Assembly: GCA_938014335.1 (NCBI GenBank)
Contig: CALLRP010000004.1
Coordinates: 1 to 64,000 of the forward strand
Length of the DNA stretch: 64,000 nt
Direction: 5' to 3'
Source: an uncultured bacterium
GTDB lineage: Bacteria; Hydrogenedentota; Hydrogenedentia; Hydrogenedentales; Hydrogenedentaceae
Numbering within the stretch: position 1 is the first letter of the stretch; the number at the start of each line of letters is the position of its first letter. The position numbers and the translations under genes were made by a program. The notes under the pieces were generated by a model. It made no database searches. It was given only the letters and a program-made list of their open reading frames with translations, and had not been told where the DNA came from. Shown piece by piece: positions 37,748-45,632 of the stretch.

Positions 37748-39781
37748 TTAATTTGCTGTTCCAATAGGCACCTCTTCTGGTTTACTTTCCTTTTGTTCTG
37801 TTGTACTTGATTCCGCAGGTTGTTCAGAAGGAGGTGTGTCTGTCCCTGATGGAGGTGTAGTACTTTCTTGTGGAGTAGTTTGTTCTTCTGGTTTTTTCTC
37901 CTCTGGTTTAGGCTCACGTGCTTTAGTTATTGCATCTTTGATTTGATTCCAGCGTTCGGAATCAATCTGAACTACTGCTTTGTGGCGAGGCACTGTAGCC
38001 ACTATTTTATCACCGGGACCCTGACCCACAGAAAAGTCCAGTGGTTCCGCATCGGTAATGTTAATTCTCATTGTATATGTTGGGGAGAAAGATTTCCAAT
38101 TTAGGTCGGGGCGAATATCTTCCGCCTGCAATCCGCTAAGCGTACTCAGCAAAATATCTACATTTGGATTAATCAGTTTCGTCTCGGCTCCATCCTGTCC
38201 CACTAACACCCAATCTCCTCCTTCCCCTTTTTTAAAGGTCTGTGCAACATCGCCTTCTTTCAACTCTACTGATGTAACTTTATCAGTAGCGAAGTCAATC
38301 ACTTTCATTTCATATACATCTCGTGGTTTTAATAATACCTTATTAGCATCTACTCGATTTACCACCCATTTCATAGGCTTATCATCAATCATCACATATA
38401 CACCATCAATAGAATGAGCATTTCCTGCAAACTTAAAAGTATGGGTTTCCCCCTCTGCTTTAAATGTAATCGTTTTGTTAAATTCACCCACATCTGCTTC
38501 ATTATCTGCATAATCGGCGGGTTTCCAGGATGCTAAAGCCGAAGCCAGTGTATTTAATGTAGTTACCTGAATATTTAAATCCATCACAGGCTCAACGACT
38601 TTCCAATCATTTCCTTCTTTCTGCACTACTACTTTCCCTTCTGGCTGTTCAATAGTCACTTGCTGTATCTTATCCTTATCAAGGTTCAAGGTGGGCAAAT
38701 CGAATAAATCTTGTCCTTTTGGAAAGATTTGTTCAAAAGTATACTTACTGACTTCATAGACAATGTCTTCTGAATTGCTGGCTACACGGACATATCCACT
38801 TTGGGCAGGATTAGGCCTTCCTGCTTCCAGAACCACATCGGCATCTCCATCCCTCGAAAGGGTCAATTTAAAAGCAGGTGTCTCCAGTCCCCAGTCCGCT
38901 TTCTTTGTAGGGTCAACAATTGAGGTTGCTGTTAAATTAGCAAATCGTCCTAATAAATTTTGCAATCCTGTTTCTTTATACTTTTCTCCGGTTCCACCTT
39001 GTATAAGAACCCACTCATATTCCTTCTTCTTGGCTTGTTCTCCTTCGGGGGAGCCTTCCTTTGAACCTTCGGTAGGTCCTTCATTTGTCTGAGATTGTTC
39101 TTGAGGAACTTCTTTCTCTTTTCTCTCAAAAACTAATTTTTTATCCGGCATCTCATACGCTAATCGTGTAATCTTATCTTTTTCGACCTTTAATATATCT
39201 TTATCTAACCAACGGTCTGGTGTCGGTGCTTTACTTGTATCATCTCCATAAACACCCGCTTCTTGTCGAAAATTAACCCCACCATCGTAAATTTTTCTTT
39301 CCCCTGCCTTGCGAACAAAGGTTAATTGATAATTAGGAGATTTTCCTACCAACAATTTCAGAGCAGGTTCCCCCTCAGCAGAAGTAAACACATCCACATG
39401 GAAAGCCTGGTCATCTTTTAGATTATAGTCCGCTAATGCCTCATCTGTCGGCACTTCTACTCGCATTTCGCCTTGTAGTTTTATAATTTTATCCAGATAT
39501 TCTTCTACTGTCTCTTTTTTTGCCGGAGAATCAAAATGACTACTTACACGCCATTTATCTCCATCTTTCTTAAGAACAACTTTTTCATCTGTTTTTGCAC
39601 CTGCATATAATTCAATACGCACAATATTATCTACCTTCAAACTTTCAGGTATTAACTTCTCAAATTTTGCTTGCTCGATAAGGGAAGGGCGTTCTGCTTT
39701 TTTTGTCTGTTTCATTATCACAAGTCCTAGAAGAACGACAAGGATTATTACAAGTATTGTCATCATTTTTTTTACATTCAT
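37748..39781 (-). CDS. DUF4340 protein of a Gld-type ABC transporter operon
   Basis: A 677-aa protein with one N-terminal membrane segment (about residues 8-25) and a long outer part with repeated DUF4340-like modules (VRIELYAGAKTDEKVVLKKDGDKWRV and later copies). Residues around 225-245 are a low-complexity EGPTEGSKEGSPEG stretch, and the C-terminal 55 residues are Pro/Glu/Thr/Ser-rich. It is the third gene of the GldA / GldF-GldG operon, 36 bases after the fusion gene; AGGAGG is seven bases before the ATG. Probably an extracytoplasmic partner of that transporter. Confidence 0.85.
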   Translation of the reverse strand: MNVKKMMTILVIILVVLLGLVIMKQTKKAERPSLIEQAKFEKLIPESLKVDNIVRIELYAGAKTDEKVVLKKDGDKWRVSSHFDSPAKKETVEEYLDKIIKLQGEMRVEVPTDEALADYNLKDDQAFHVDVFTSAEGEPALKLLVGKSPNYQLTFVRKAGERKIYDGGVNFRQEAGVYGDDTSKAPTPDRWLDKDILKVEKDKITRLAYEMPDKKLVFERKEKEVPQEQSQTNEGPTEGSKEGSPEGEQAKKKEYEWVLIQGGTGEKYKETGLQNLLGRFANLTATSIVDPTKKADWGLETPAFKLTLSRDGDADVVLEAGRPNPAQSGYVRVASNSEDIVYEVSKYTFEQIFPKGQDLFDLPTLNLDKDKIQQVTIEQPEGKVVVQKEGNDWKVVEPVMDLNIQVTTLNTLASALASWKPADYADNEADVGEFNKTITFKAEGETHTFKFAGNAHSIDGVYVMIDDKPMKWVVNRVDANKVLLKPRDVYEMKVIDFATDKVTSVELKEGDVAQTFKKGEGGDWVLVGQDGAETKLINPNVDILLSTLSGLQAEDIRPDLNWKSFSPTYTMRINITDAEPLDFSVGQGPGDKIVATVPRHKAVVQIDSERWNQIKDAITKAREPKPEEKKPEEQTTPQESTTPPSGTDTPPSEQPAESSTTEQKESKPEEVPIGTAN

Positions 39782-39817
39782 AAATCAACCTCCTGAAACT
39801 GGTTTTCAGATATTAAT

Positions 39818-42349
39818 TTAACGATTGGATTCCGCAGAGGCTATTTGAGCCATTGTATATGCAAGGCGAGAACGACGACGAATGAAATATACCGCTACCC
39901 CCACTGCTATAACAATCGCATTAGACAGAGTATAGTTAACCGTCCGCCAGAACATTTTTTGACTATCTGTCGGTTTTGCAATAGTGCGGTCAATCGGTTT
40001 ACGACCCCTCACATTCACGAGATCTTCCGTCAATGAAACCGCATCTACACAATTCAAGAACAAATCAAGATTTCCTGCCTGTAAGAAGTTCTTGCGGAAC
40101 ATTTCAGAACAACCTAACAAAATCATTTTCGATGGTTTTGGTTCAACACTTGATGCAGGGGTTTCAGGCTCCGAATCATCCGGTGGTGCTGGCTCACCCG
40201 GCCTGGGTTGAGGCTTAGGCCAGGCAGGTCTTTCTTTACCCGCAAAGACATCCGGGAATTGCCCCTCAACCATTACCATCAAGGGATATTTCTTTCGTGA
40301 AGTAAGTGGAGGGGGTTCAAACGATTTTGCAGAAAGTTTTTCGCTCCCTGGAACAGTCCATGCCTTTTCACTGGTAAACATTAATGGTTTATAAGTTAAG
40401 CCTAATTCTTTTAGTTTCTGTTCATTAATTTCAAGATGTGTCCCCCACAAGTAGAATACCGCCGAGAGACGATTCGTTATAGATGTTTCCTGGTCCATGG
40501 ATTCATGTGTTACAAGAATATGCATAGGTAAACGGAAAGGTTGACCTACTAATTGAGATATCAAATCGCCACCTCCCTGAACATTCAGCGTAACACTATT
40601 TTCATCCATCAAAATATCTTCGCTAACTTTCAATCCATAACTTTCCAGTAGTGAATTAATTTCTGGTTTCTCTTCACGTTTTGAAACGGTATTGCCTCGT
40701 GGTGTCGCACGATAATCCCATTCATAAGTTTGCACTGCTAAAACTACAGCTTTCCCAGAACGCAAAGCACGGTTAATCTCCCAGCGTTGACGGTCATTCA
40801 AACTACGTGGATTGACTACAACTAATGTATCATATTCCTCTGGAAGGGGACTATCTTTGGTTAATTCCACACGGCGGACATCATATTTCTCCTGCCTCAA
40901 AATTTCTTCTAAGTAAACATAGGGGTCTTCACTTTGAGGGATTTGTTGTCCCATTTGTTGCAACATTTGTCTCATTTGTGGGTCTATATTAATCGCTTCT
41001 TTCGGGGCTACCAAAGCCACAATTGGTGCTTTTGTGCGTGTTAGTTTATACACCGTGCTTACAATACGATATTCCAATTCCTGCAGATTTTCTGGAACAA
41101 TTTGAGGAATTATTTCTTCTGGTTTGTCCTTATAAGCAATACCAATAGCAGAATAAACTAACTTGTTGGTTACCTCATCCTGACTAATCGCACGAACATT
41201 AAATGGCTTCACTCCCTTATCTAACAGACGGCGTTCTACCGTTTCCTCTTCCGTCTCATTCTTCTTTTTCTCCTGCATGAACATTTCATCCTGGTCAGAA
41301 AATAGATTGGAAACATCCAGATAAATAGTCTTATAGTCTAACTTACCACCTGCAGAAATCTTCATTTCTTCAAGTTTATCTTTGATATTTTGTTCCATAT
41401 CTTTCATTGCAGTAGGCATACTTTCTTGCGGACTAATATACACATTCACCTGCACAGGCACCTCAACCTGTCTTAATATCTTTGCAGAAGAATCCGATAT
41501 GGTATAAATCTTATCTTCTGTAAGGTCGAAACGTTTCAAACTTGTTCCTACCATAAGGAAATTGAACATCAATCCAATAGCCACGCACACCGCTACTGCT
41601 ACAGTAAACATCATTTTCGCCCCCGGACGATTTCTCTGGTCAATATACATAATATTCAACACAATAAACAACACCGTCCACACAAGGAAAAATATTACAT
41701 CCGCAAGGTCAATAACCCCTTTGGTAAATGAACCAAAATGTTTAAAAACACCTAACAAATTAGAAAACAACGACCCTAAACCTGGAAGTTTATCGTCAAT
41801 GTACGAAGCAATAAAAGAAGTCCCCAATAAGAAGAGAAGTAAACATGTGAGAAGTGTTACAACAAACGCAACAATTTGGTCCTTACAAAAGCCGGAGAAG
41901 AAAATACCCAATGCAAGGAAACAACTGGCTAATAATAATGTTCCAAAATATCCCCCGATAATGGCTCCTATATCCGGATTGCCCAAACTTTTCAACATTA
42001 CCGGAACAGTAAAAGTAGCCGCTAATGAAATAGCAAAAACGGTCAACGCAGAAAGGAACTTTCCCAATACCAGTTCACTGGCTTTCATCGGAAATGTTAA
42101 TAGCATCTCCCACGTATTCTCTTTTCTTTCCTCTGCCCATAACCTCATCGTTATCGCAGGAATAAACACACAAAGAATCAATGGAAGATTTTCAAAGTAG
42201 GGACGCATATCCGCTATGGGAAAACTAAAGAAAGATGTGATATATAGCCCCACACTAATGGTAATAAATACCACAATAAAAATATAGCCAATAGGTGAAG
42301 TAAAATATGACGCTAAATCTCGACGATATATACATAAAATATTACGCAT
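39818..42349 (-). CDS. GldF-GldG fusion: ABC-2 permease plus extracytoplasmic GldG domain
   Basis: An 843-aa protein. The first 250 residues form an ABC-2 permease with about six membrane helices (MRNILCIYRRDLASYFTSPIGY, LWAEERKENTWEMLLTFPM is the usual inner loop). A further helix leads into a GldG-like outer domain of about 480 residues (FDLTEDKIYTISDSSAKIL, VVNPRSLNDRQRWEINRALRSG), and a final helix with a basic end (RRRSRLAY). It overlaps the ATPase gene by eight bases. In Bacteroidota, GldA/F/G serve gliding; elsewhere the same set is an unassigned exporter. Confidence 0.87.
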   Translation of the reverse strand: MRNILCIYRRDLASYFTSPIGYIFIVVFITISVGLYITSFFSFPIADMRPYFENLPLILCVFIPAITMRLWAEERKENTWEMLLTFPMKASELVLGKFLSALTVFAISLAATFTVPVMLKSLGNPDIGAIIGGYFGTLLLASCFLALGIFFSGFCKDQIVAFVVTLLTCLLLFLLGTSFIASYIDDKLPGLGSLFSNLLGVFKHFGSFTKGVIDLADVIFFLVWTVLFIVLNIMYIDQRNRPGAKMMFTVAVAVCVAIGLMFNFLMVGTSLKRFDLTEDKIYTISDSSAKILRQVEVPVQVNVYISPQESMPTAMKDMEQNIKDKLEEMKISAGGKLDYKTIYLDVSNLFSDQDEMFMQEKKKNETEEETVERRLLDKGVKPFNVRAISQDEVTNKLVYSAIGIAYKDKPEEIIPQIVPENLQELEYRIVSTVYKLTRTKAPIVALVAPKEAINIDPQMRQMLQQMGQQIPQSEDPYVYLEEILRQEKYDVRRVELTKDSPLPEEYDTLVVVNPRSLNDRQRWEINRALRSGKAVVLAVQTYEWDYRATPRGNTVSKREEKPEINSLLESYGLKVSEDILMDENSVTLNVQGGGDLISQLVGQPFRLPMHILVTHESMDQETSITNRLSAVFYLWGTHLEINEQKLKELGLTYKPLMFTSEKAWTVPGSEKLSAKSFEPPPLTSRKKYPLMVMVEGQFPDVFAGKERPAWPKPQPRPGEPAPPDDSEPETPASSVEPKPSKMILLGCSEMFRKNFLQAGNLDLFLNCVDAVSLTEDLVNVRGRKPIDRTIAKPTDSQKMFWRTVNYTLSNAIVIAVGVAVYFIRRRSRLAYTMAQIASAESNR

Positions 42350-43319
42350 GGGTTGCCCTCCTTCTTTCGGTAAGTTCCATTTCAGGTTTTTCTTTTTCGG
42401 TCAAAGTAAGGAAGGTTTCTTCCAGAGTTAACGGTTTTTCAGACAACTCTTTAATTGTCCACCGCTGATTTTGTGCCAATTCATTTAATTCACGCCATAC
42501 AGGCATGCCCAACTTACTAATTACAATGAAAGAAGCAAATCCATCCTGACTGTTCACAAATTGCACTTTCTTCACTCCACTTATTCCGGAAATATACTTC
42601 TGAACTTCATTCTGCTCACCCGCCACGGTAAATAAATACCGTTCCGAATCTTTTGCTCGTTCACGAAGTTGTTCTATCGTTCCATCTCCTACAATCCGAC
42701 CTCGATTGATAATCACAATTCGGTCAGCGGTGGCTTCAACTTCTTGCAATATATGAGTAGAAAGGATAACCGTTTTCTCTTTGGCAAGTTCATCAATAAG
42801 ATGGCGTATCTCTAAAATCTGATGCGGGTCTAAACCCGAAGTGGGCTCGTCCAATATAACTACTTCTGGGTCATGAATAAGTGCTTGTGCCAGTGCGGTT
42901 CTCTGACGATACCCTTTGGACAACTCACGGATTATCTTCCGAAACATCGGCTTCAATCCGCAGGTTTCCACGACCAACTCCATTCGATGATTCAATCTCG
43001 CTCCGCTCAGTCCTCGTGCCTGCCCCACAAATTTCAGATACGAACGAACCTCCATATCCATATAAAGGGGCAACACTTCGGGAAGATAGCCAATTACCTG
43101 CCGAACCTTCAGTGGCTCTTTTGTAACATCATGACCCGCCACAACCGCTCTACCCGCCGTCGGATAAAGATAAGTAGTCAAAATCTTCATTGTGGTTGAC
43201 TTGCCAGCACCATTCGGTCCAAGCAATCCGACAACTTCTCCTTTTCGAACCTCAAAGGAGACACGGTCTAAAGCAACCACAGGACCGTAGTGCATCGTTA
43301 AATCCGTAACTTGTATCAT
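42342..43319 (-). CDS. ABC transporter ATP-binding protein (GldA-like)
   Basis: A 325-aa ATPase: Walker A GPNGAGKS, signature LSKGYRQR, Walker B VVILDEPTSGLDP and switch STHILQEVE. It has the C-terminal extension usual in ABC-2 exporters (about 100 residues). Position as first gene, an eight-base overlap with the GldF-GldG fusion, and DUF4340 third support one transporter complex. GGGAG lies upstream of the ATG. Confidence 0.92.
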   Translation of the reverse strand: MIQVTDLTMHYGPVVALDRVSFEVRKGEVVGLLGPNGAGKSTTMKILTTYLYPTAGRAVVAGHDVTKEPLKVRQVIGYLPEVLPLYMDMEVRSYLKFVGQARGLSGARLNHRMELVVETCGLKPMFRKIIRELSKGYRQRTALAQALIHDPEVVILDEPTSGLDPHQILEIRHLIDELAKEKTVILSTHILQEVEATADRIVIINRGRIVGDGTIEQLRERAKDSERYLFTVAGEQNEVQKYISGISGVKKVQFVNSQDGFASFIVISKLGMPVWRELNELAQNQRWTIKELSEKPLTLEETFLTLTEKEKPEMELTERRRATHA

Positions 43320-43594
43320 ACCTTGATACTCCCGTCATTTAGGTTTTGGGATAGACAATATAATGAACAAAAAAACTTATTAAAAGGAACCTTGCTATGT
43401 AAATTTGTCCCCGAAAGAAAAAGGCTCCTTATTAATAACAAAAAAGAATTTATTAGCAATCTATAATAATTGATGATAAAAAATATCATATTTCTTTGCA
43501 TCTCTTCAAACTTCTACCTATTTTTCATCTCCAAAGTTCGCGCAGTTTCCCTGCCCTGAAAACTACAATCTCTAAAAAAACGAAACAAAAAGAA

Positions 43595-44272
43595 TTAATG
43601 TTTACAGAATCTACTTGCAGTATTCTCCTCTTTTGAATCTAACCAATTCTTATTAAACCATTTTTCCAATGTCCCAATAAATCTTCGAAATGAAGGGTCC
43701 TGACAGGTATACAACACCTTCAAGGGAATATTCTCAGCAATCTTTTTGAGAATTGATGAGGAGCGAGGTATTCTCTTTTCCTTGCAAGCAAGTTCCATAC
43801 CCTCTTTTGGCCTATGAGGTTTTGTTTTTCCTTTCTCCCAGAGTCCTTCGTCGATAAGCCTGCTCTTTAACTTGTGGAAATCGTCCCACCCTAACATCTG
43901 TGCTATTAACGGAGAATCAATCCATAACCAGATTTCCAGTTCAGGGTCGAAAACAATAACTTTCACTTGATTTTCATCCCATCCATTGTAAATAAGTTCT
44001 TTTTCTATTTCTCTCTCTATTTCTTCTGAATTTTTTCTATCCTGTCCACTCCCTTCTCGATCCAAAAACACCATGACATGGTTATAATCCTTTGCAAATT
44101 TCCTTAAAAAATCGCCGACGTTTTTATATATCCCCGGATCATGTTCACGTTCACGAAGTATAGTACAAAATTCACTCAATTTTTCCTCTGGAAACAGTAC
44201 ATGAAGTAGCCCTTTTATTGTCTCTTCCATATCTTTATCTGCTACATAGAAAAGCATATCCTTTTTGCTCAT
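43595..44272 (-). CDS. DUF4276/TOPRIM-like protein, second gene of an ATPase pair
   Basis: A 225-aa soluble protein. Its layout fits the DUF4276/TOPRIM group: an acidic N-terminal motif VADKDMEETIKGLL, the metal-type motif VMVFLDREGSG, and VIVFDPELEIWLW, which matches the family E-x-W-L element. These would form a nuclease or related metal site. The start overlaps the stop of the ATPase gene (ATGA), so the two are made together. ATPase plus DUF4276 pairs occur in defence islands; an effector role is inference. Confidence 0.65.
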   Translation of the reverse strand: MSKKDMLFYVADKDMEETIKGLLHVLFPEEKLSEFCTILREREHDPGIYKNVGDFLRKFAKDYNHVMVFLDREGSGQDRKNSEEIEREIEKELIYNGWDENQVKVIVFDPELEIWLWIDSPLIAQMLGWDDFHKLKSRLIDEGLWEKGKTKPHRPKEGMELACKEKRIPRSSSILKKIAENIPLKVLYTCQDPSFRRFIGTLEKWFNKNWLDSKEENTASRFCKH

Positions 44273-45540
44273 TGCAATACCCCTGCAGCATGAAGCGAGG
44301 CAATATCAACCTCCTTCTGCCAACCCTTTAGTTTCGGGTGGTCCTGTCCTCTTATTACATCTACACTTCCCGTACCCGTCCTTGAGAAACACAAAATTTC
44401 TTCCAATTTAGCAAGACTTAATAATACTGGTGAATGTGTAGCCAAAAATACCTGACTGTCATACACTGATGAGAGCGATTGATAAATGCTCTCTATTGCA
44501 AGAGGGTGTAATCCATTTTCTGGTTCCTCAATCATATAAATCCTATCCCGTTCGGATAAATAGGGAATAATCGTCTGGGCCAGGAGCCGTAAGGTTCCAT
44601 CGGAAATAACCCAGGAAGGTAATTCTAACCCATTCTTGTGAACAACACTAAGGTATAAAAATCGGTCTTCCGTCCTTTCCTTGACACGGATATCCTGAAT
44701 TTCTGGTAATGCAGATTGTATATGTTCCAACCATAAACAAAAGAACCTGTGATTTTTTTCCTTTAAATTTTGTATTACTTTAGGCAAATTAGAGCCATCT
44801 GTTTGAAATGAAATAGGAACATCAGGCCGGCACGGAGCACGCATACTATTGCTATTCAATTGTAAAAATTGTATTCCTTCCATCAATACACTTTTCAACC
44901 ATAGAGATACTGGAAACCGCTCTTCATCTTCCGGAGTACCTGCAAGTGATGCTTTATAAGGACCAATTTTATAAATGATATTCCACTCTGTTGTTTCTGA
45001 CTTAAAGTATCCGTTTCCCGGTTCGTTTTTTGAAATTACTTTTCTCCATCCCGCTGGGGTTCTTTTTCGTTTCTGGATAGTGATGTGGTCGGGGGGGTCA
45101 GGTTCACATGGGAAAAGGTATCGGGTTGGCTCCTTATTCCCATTTGCAATGGAATTGCCTTCTTCTCTTTTTATCAACCATAGATTCTCATCCTGAATAC
45201 TGATACCATTAACAGTATCTGCTCGAAGAGATATTTCATACCGTGCTATATTGTATTCTTTATCCTTCAATCTTTCCCGAATATTTTGGGGAATGTTCAC
45301 TTCCAAAACAATTTCAAATTGTTCCCCTTGCTTATTCCACAATATCTCTTCAAAATGAGACACCCTTTTCCGAATAGCATTCTGAGGACCCCCAACTAAT
45401 ATATCCTGAATTAAACAAATCGCATCAAAAAAAGTGCTCTTGCCACTCGCATTGGGACCCACCATTATTTGAAAAGGACTCAGTGATGTATTGACATACT
45501 TAAAAGCCTTATATTTTAATATTTCCAGGTGTCTAATCAT
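44269..45540 (-). CDS. AAA/ABC-type ATPase (AAA_21), first gene of a two-gene pair
   Basis: A 423-aa SMC/RecF-like ATPase without long coiled coils. Walker A is GPNASGKS near residue 30, the signature-like stretch ISDGTLRLLA, Walker B YMIEEPENGLHP, and the D-loop/H-switch FLATHSPVLLSL. The C-terminal 50 residues follow the usual AAA_21 end. The open frame begins with TTG at 45546, but the ATG at 45540 (MIRHLEILKYKAF) fits the family start. It overlaps the DUF4276-like gene by four bases. With that partner it resembles ATPase-effector defence systems of the OLD, PARIS and similar kind. Confidence 0.82.
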   Translation of the reverse strand: MIRHLEILKYKAFKYVNTSLSPFQIMVGPNASGKSTFFDAICLIQDILVGGPQNAIRKRVSHFEEILWNKQGEQFEIVLEVNIPQNIRERLKDKEYNIARYEISLRADTVNGISIQDENLWLIKREEGNSIANGNKEPTRYLFPCEPDPPDHITIQKRKRTPAGWRKVISKNEPGNGYFKSETTEWNIIYKIGPYKASLAGTPEDEERFPVSLWLKSVLMEGIQFLQLNSNSMRAPCRPDVPISFQTDGSNLPKVIQNLKEKNHRFFCLWLEHIQSALPEIQDIRVKERTEDRFLYLSVVHKNGLELPSWVISDGTLRLLAQTIIPYLSERDRIYMIEEPENGLHPLAIESIYQSLSSVYDSQVFLATHSPVLLSLAKLEEILCFSRTGTGSVDVIRGQDHPKLKGWQKEVDIASLHAAGVLQ

Positions 45541-45632
45541 TCTCAAATCACTATTATATTGTTTTTATATGTTACCCAAACTTATACAATTATATATCAT
45601 TACATTTTGTAAAAAAACACAAAGCAGCAAAA

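Noticed and set aside
43595-45540. Firm naming as a PARIS system
   Set aside because: The ATPase layout is similar, but the small protein looks like DUF4276 and not clearly like the DUF4435 partner of PARIS.
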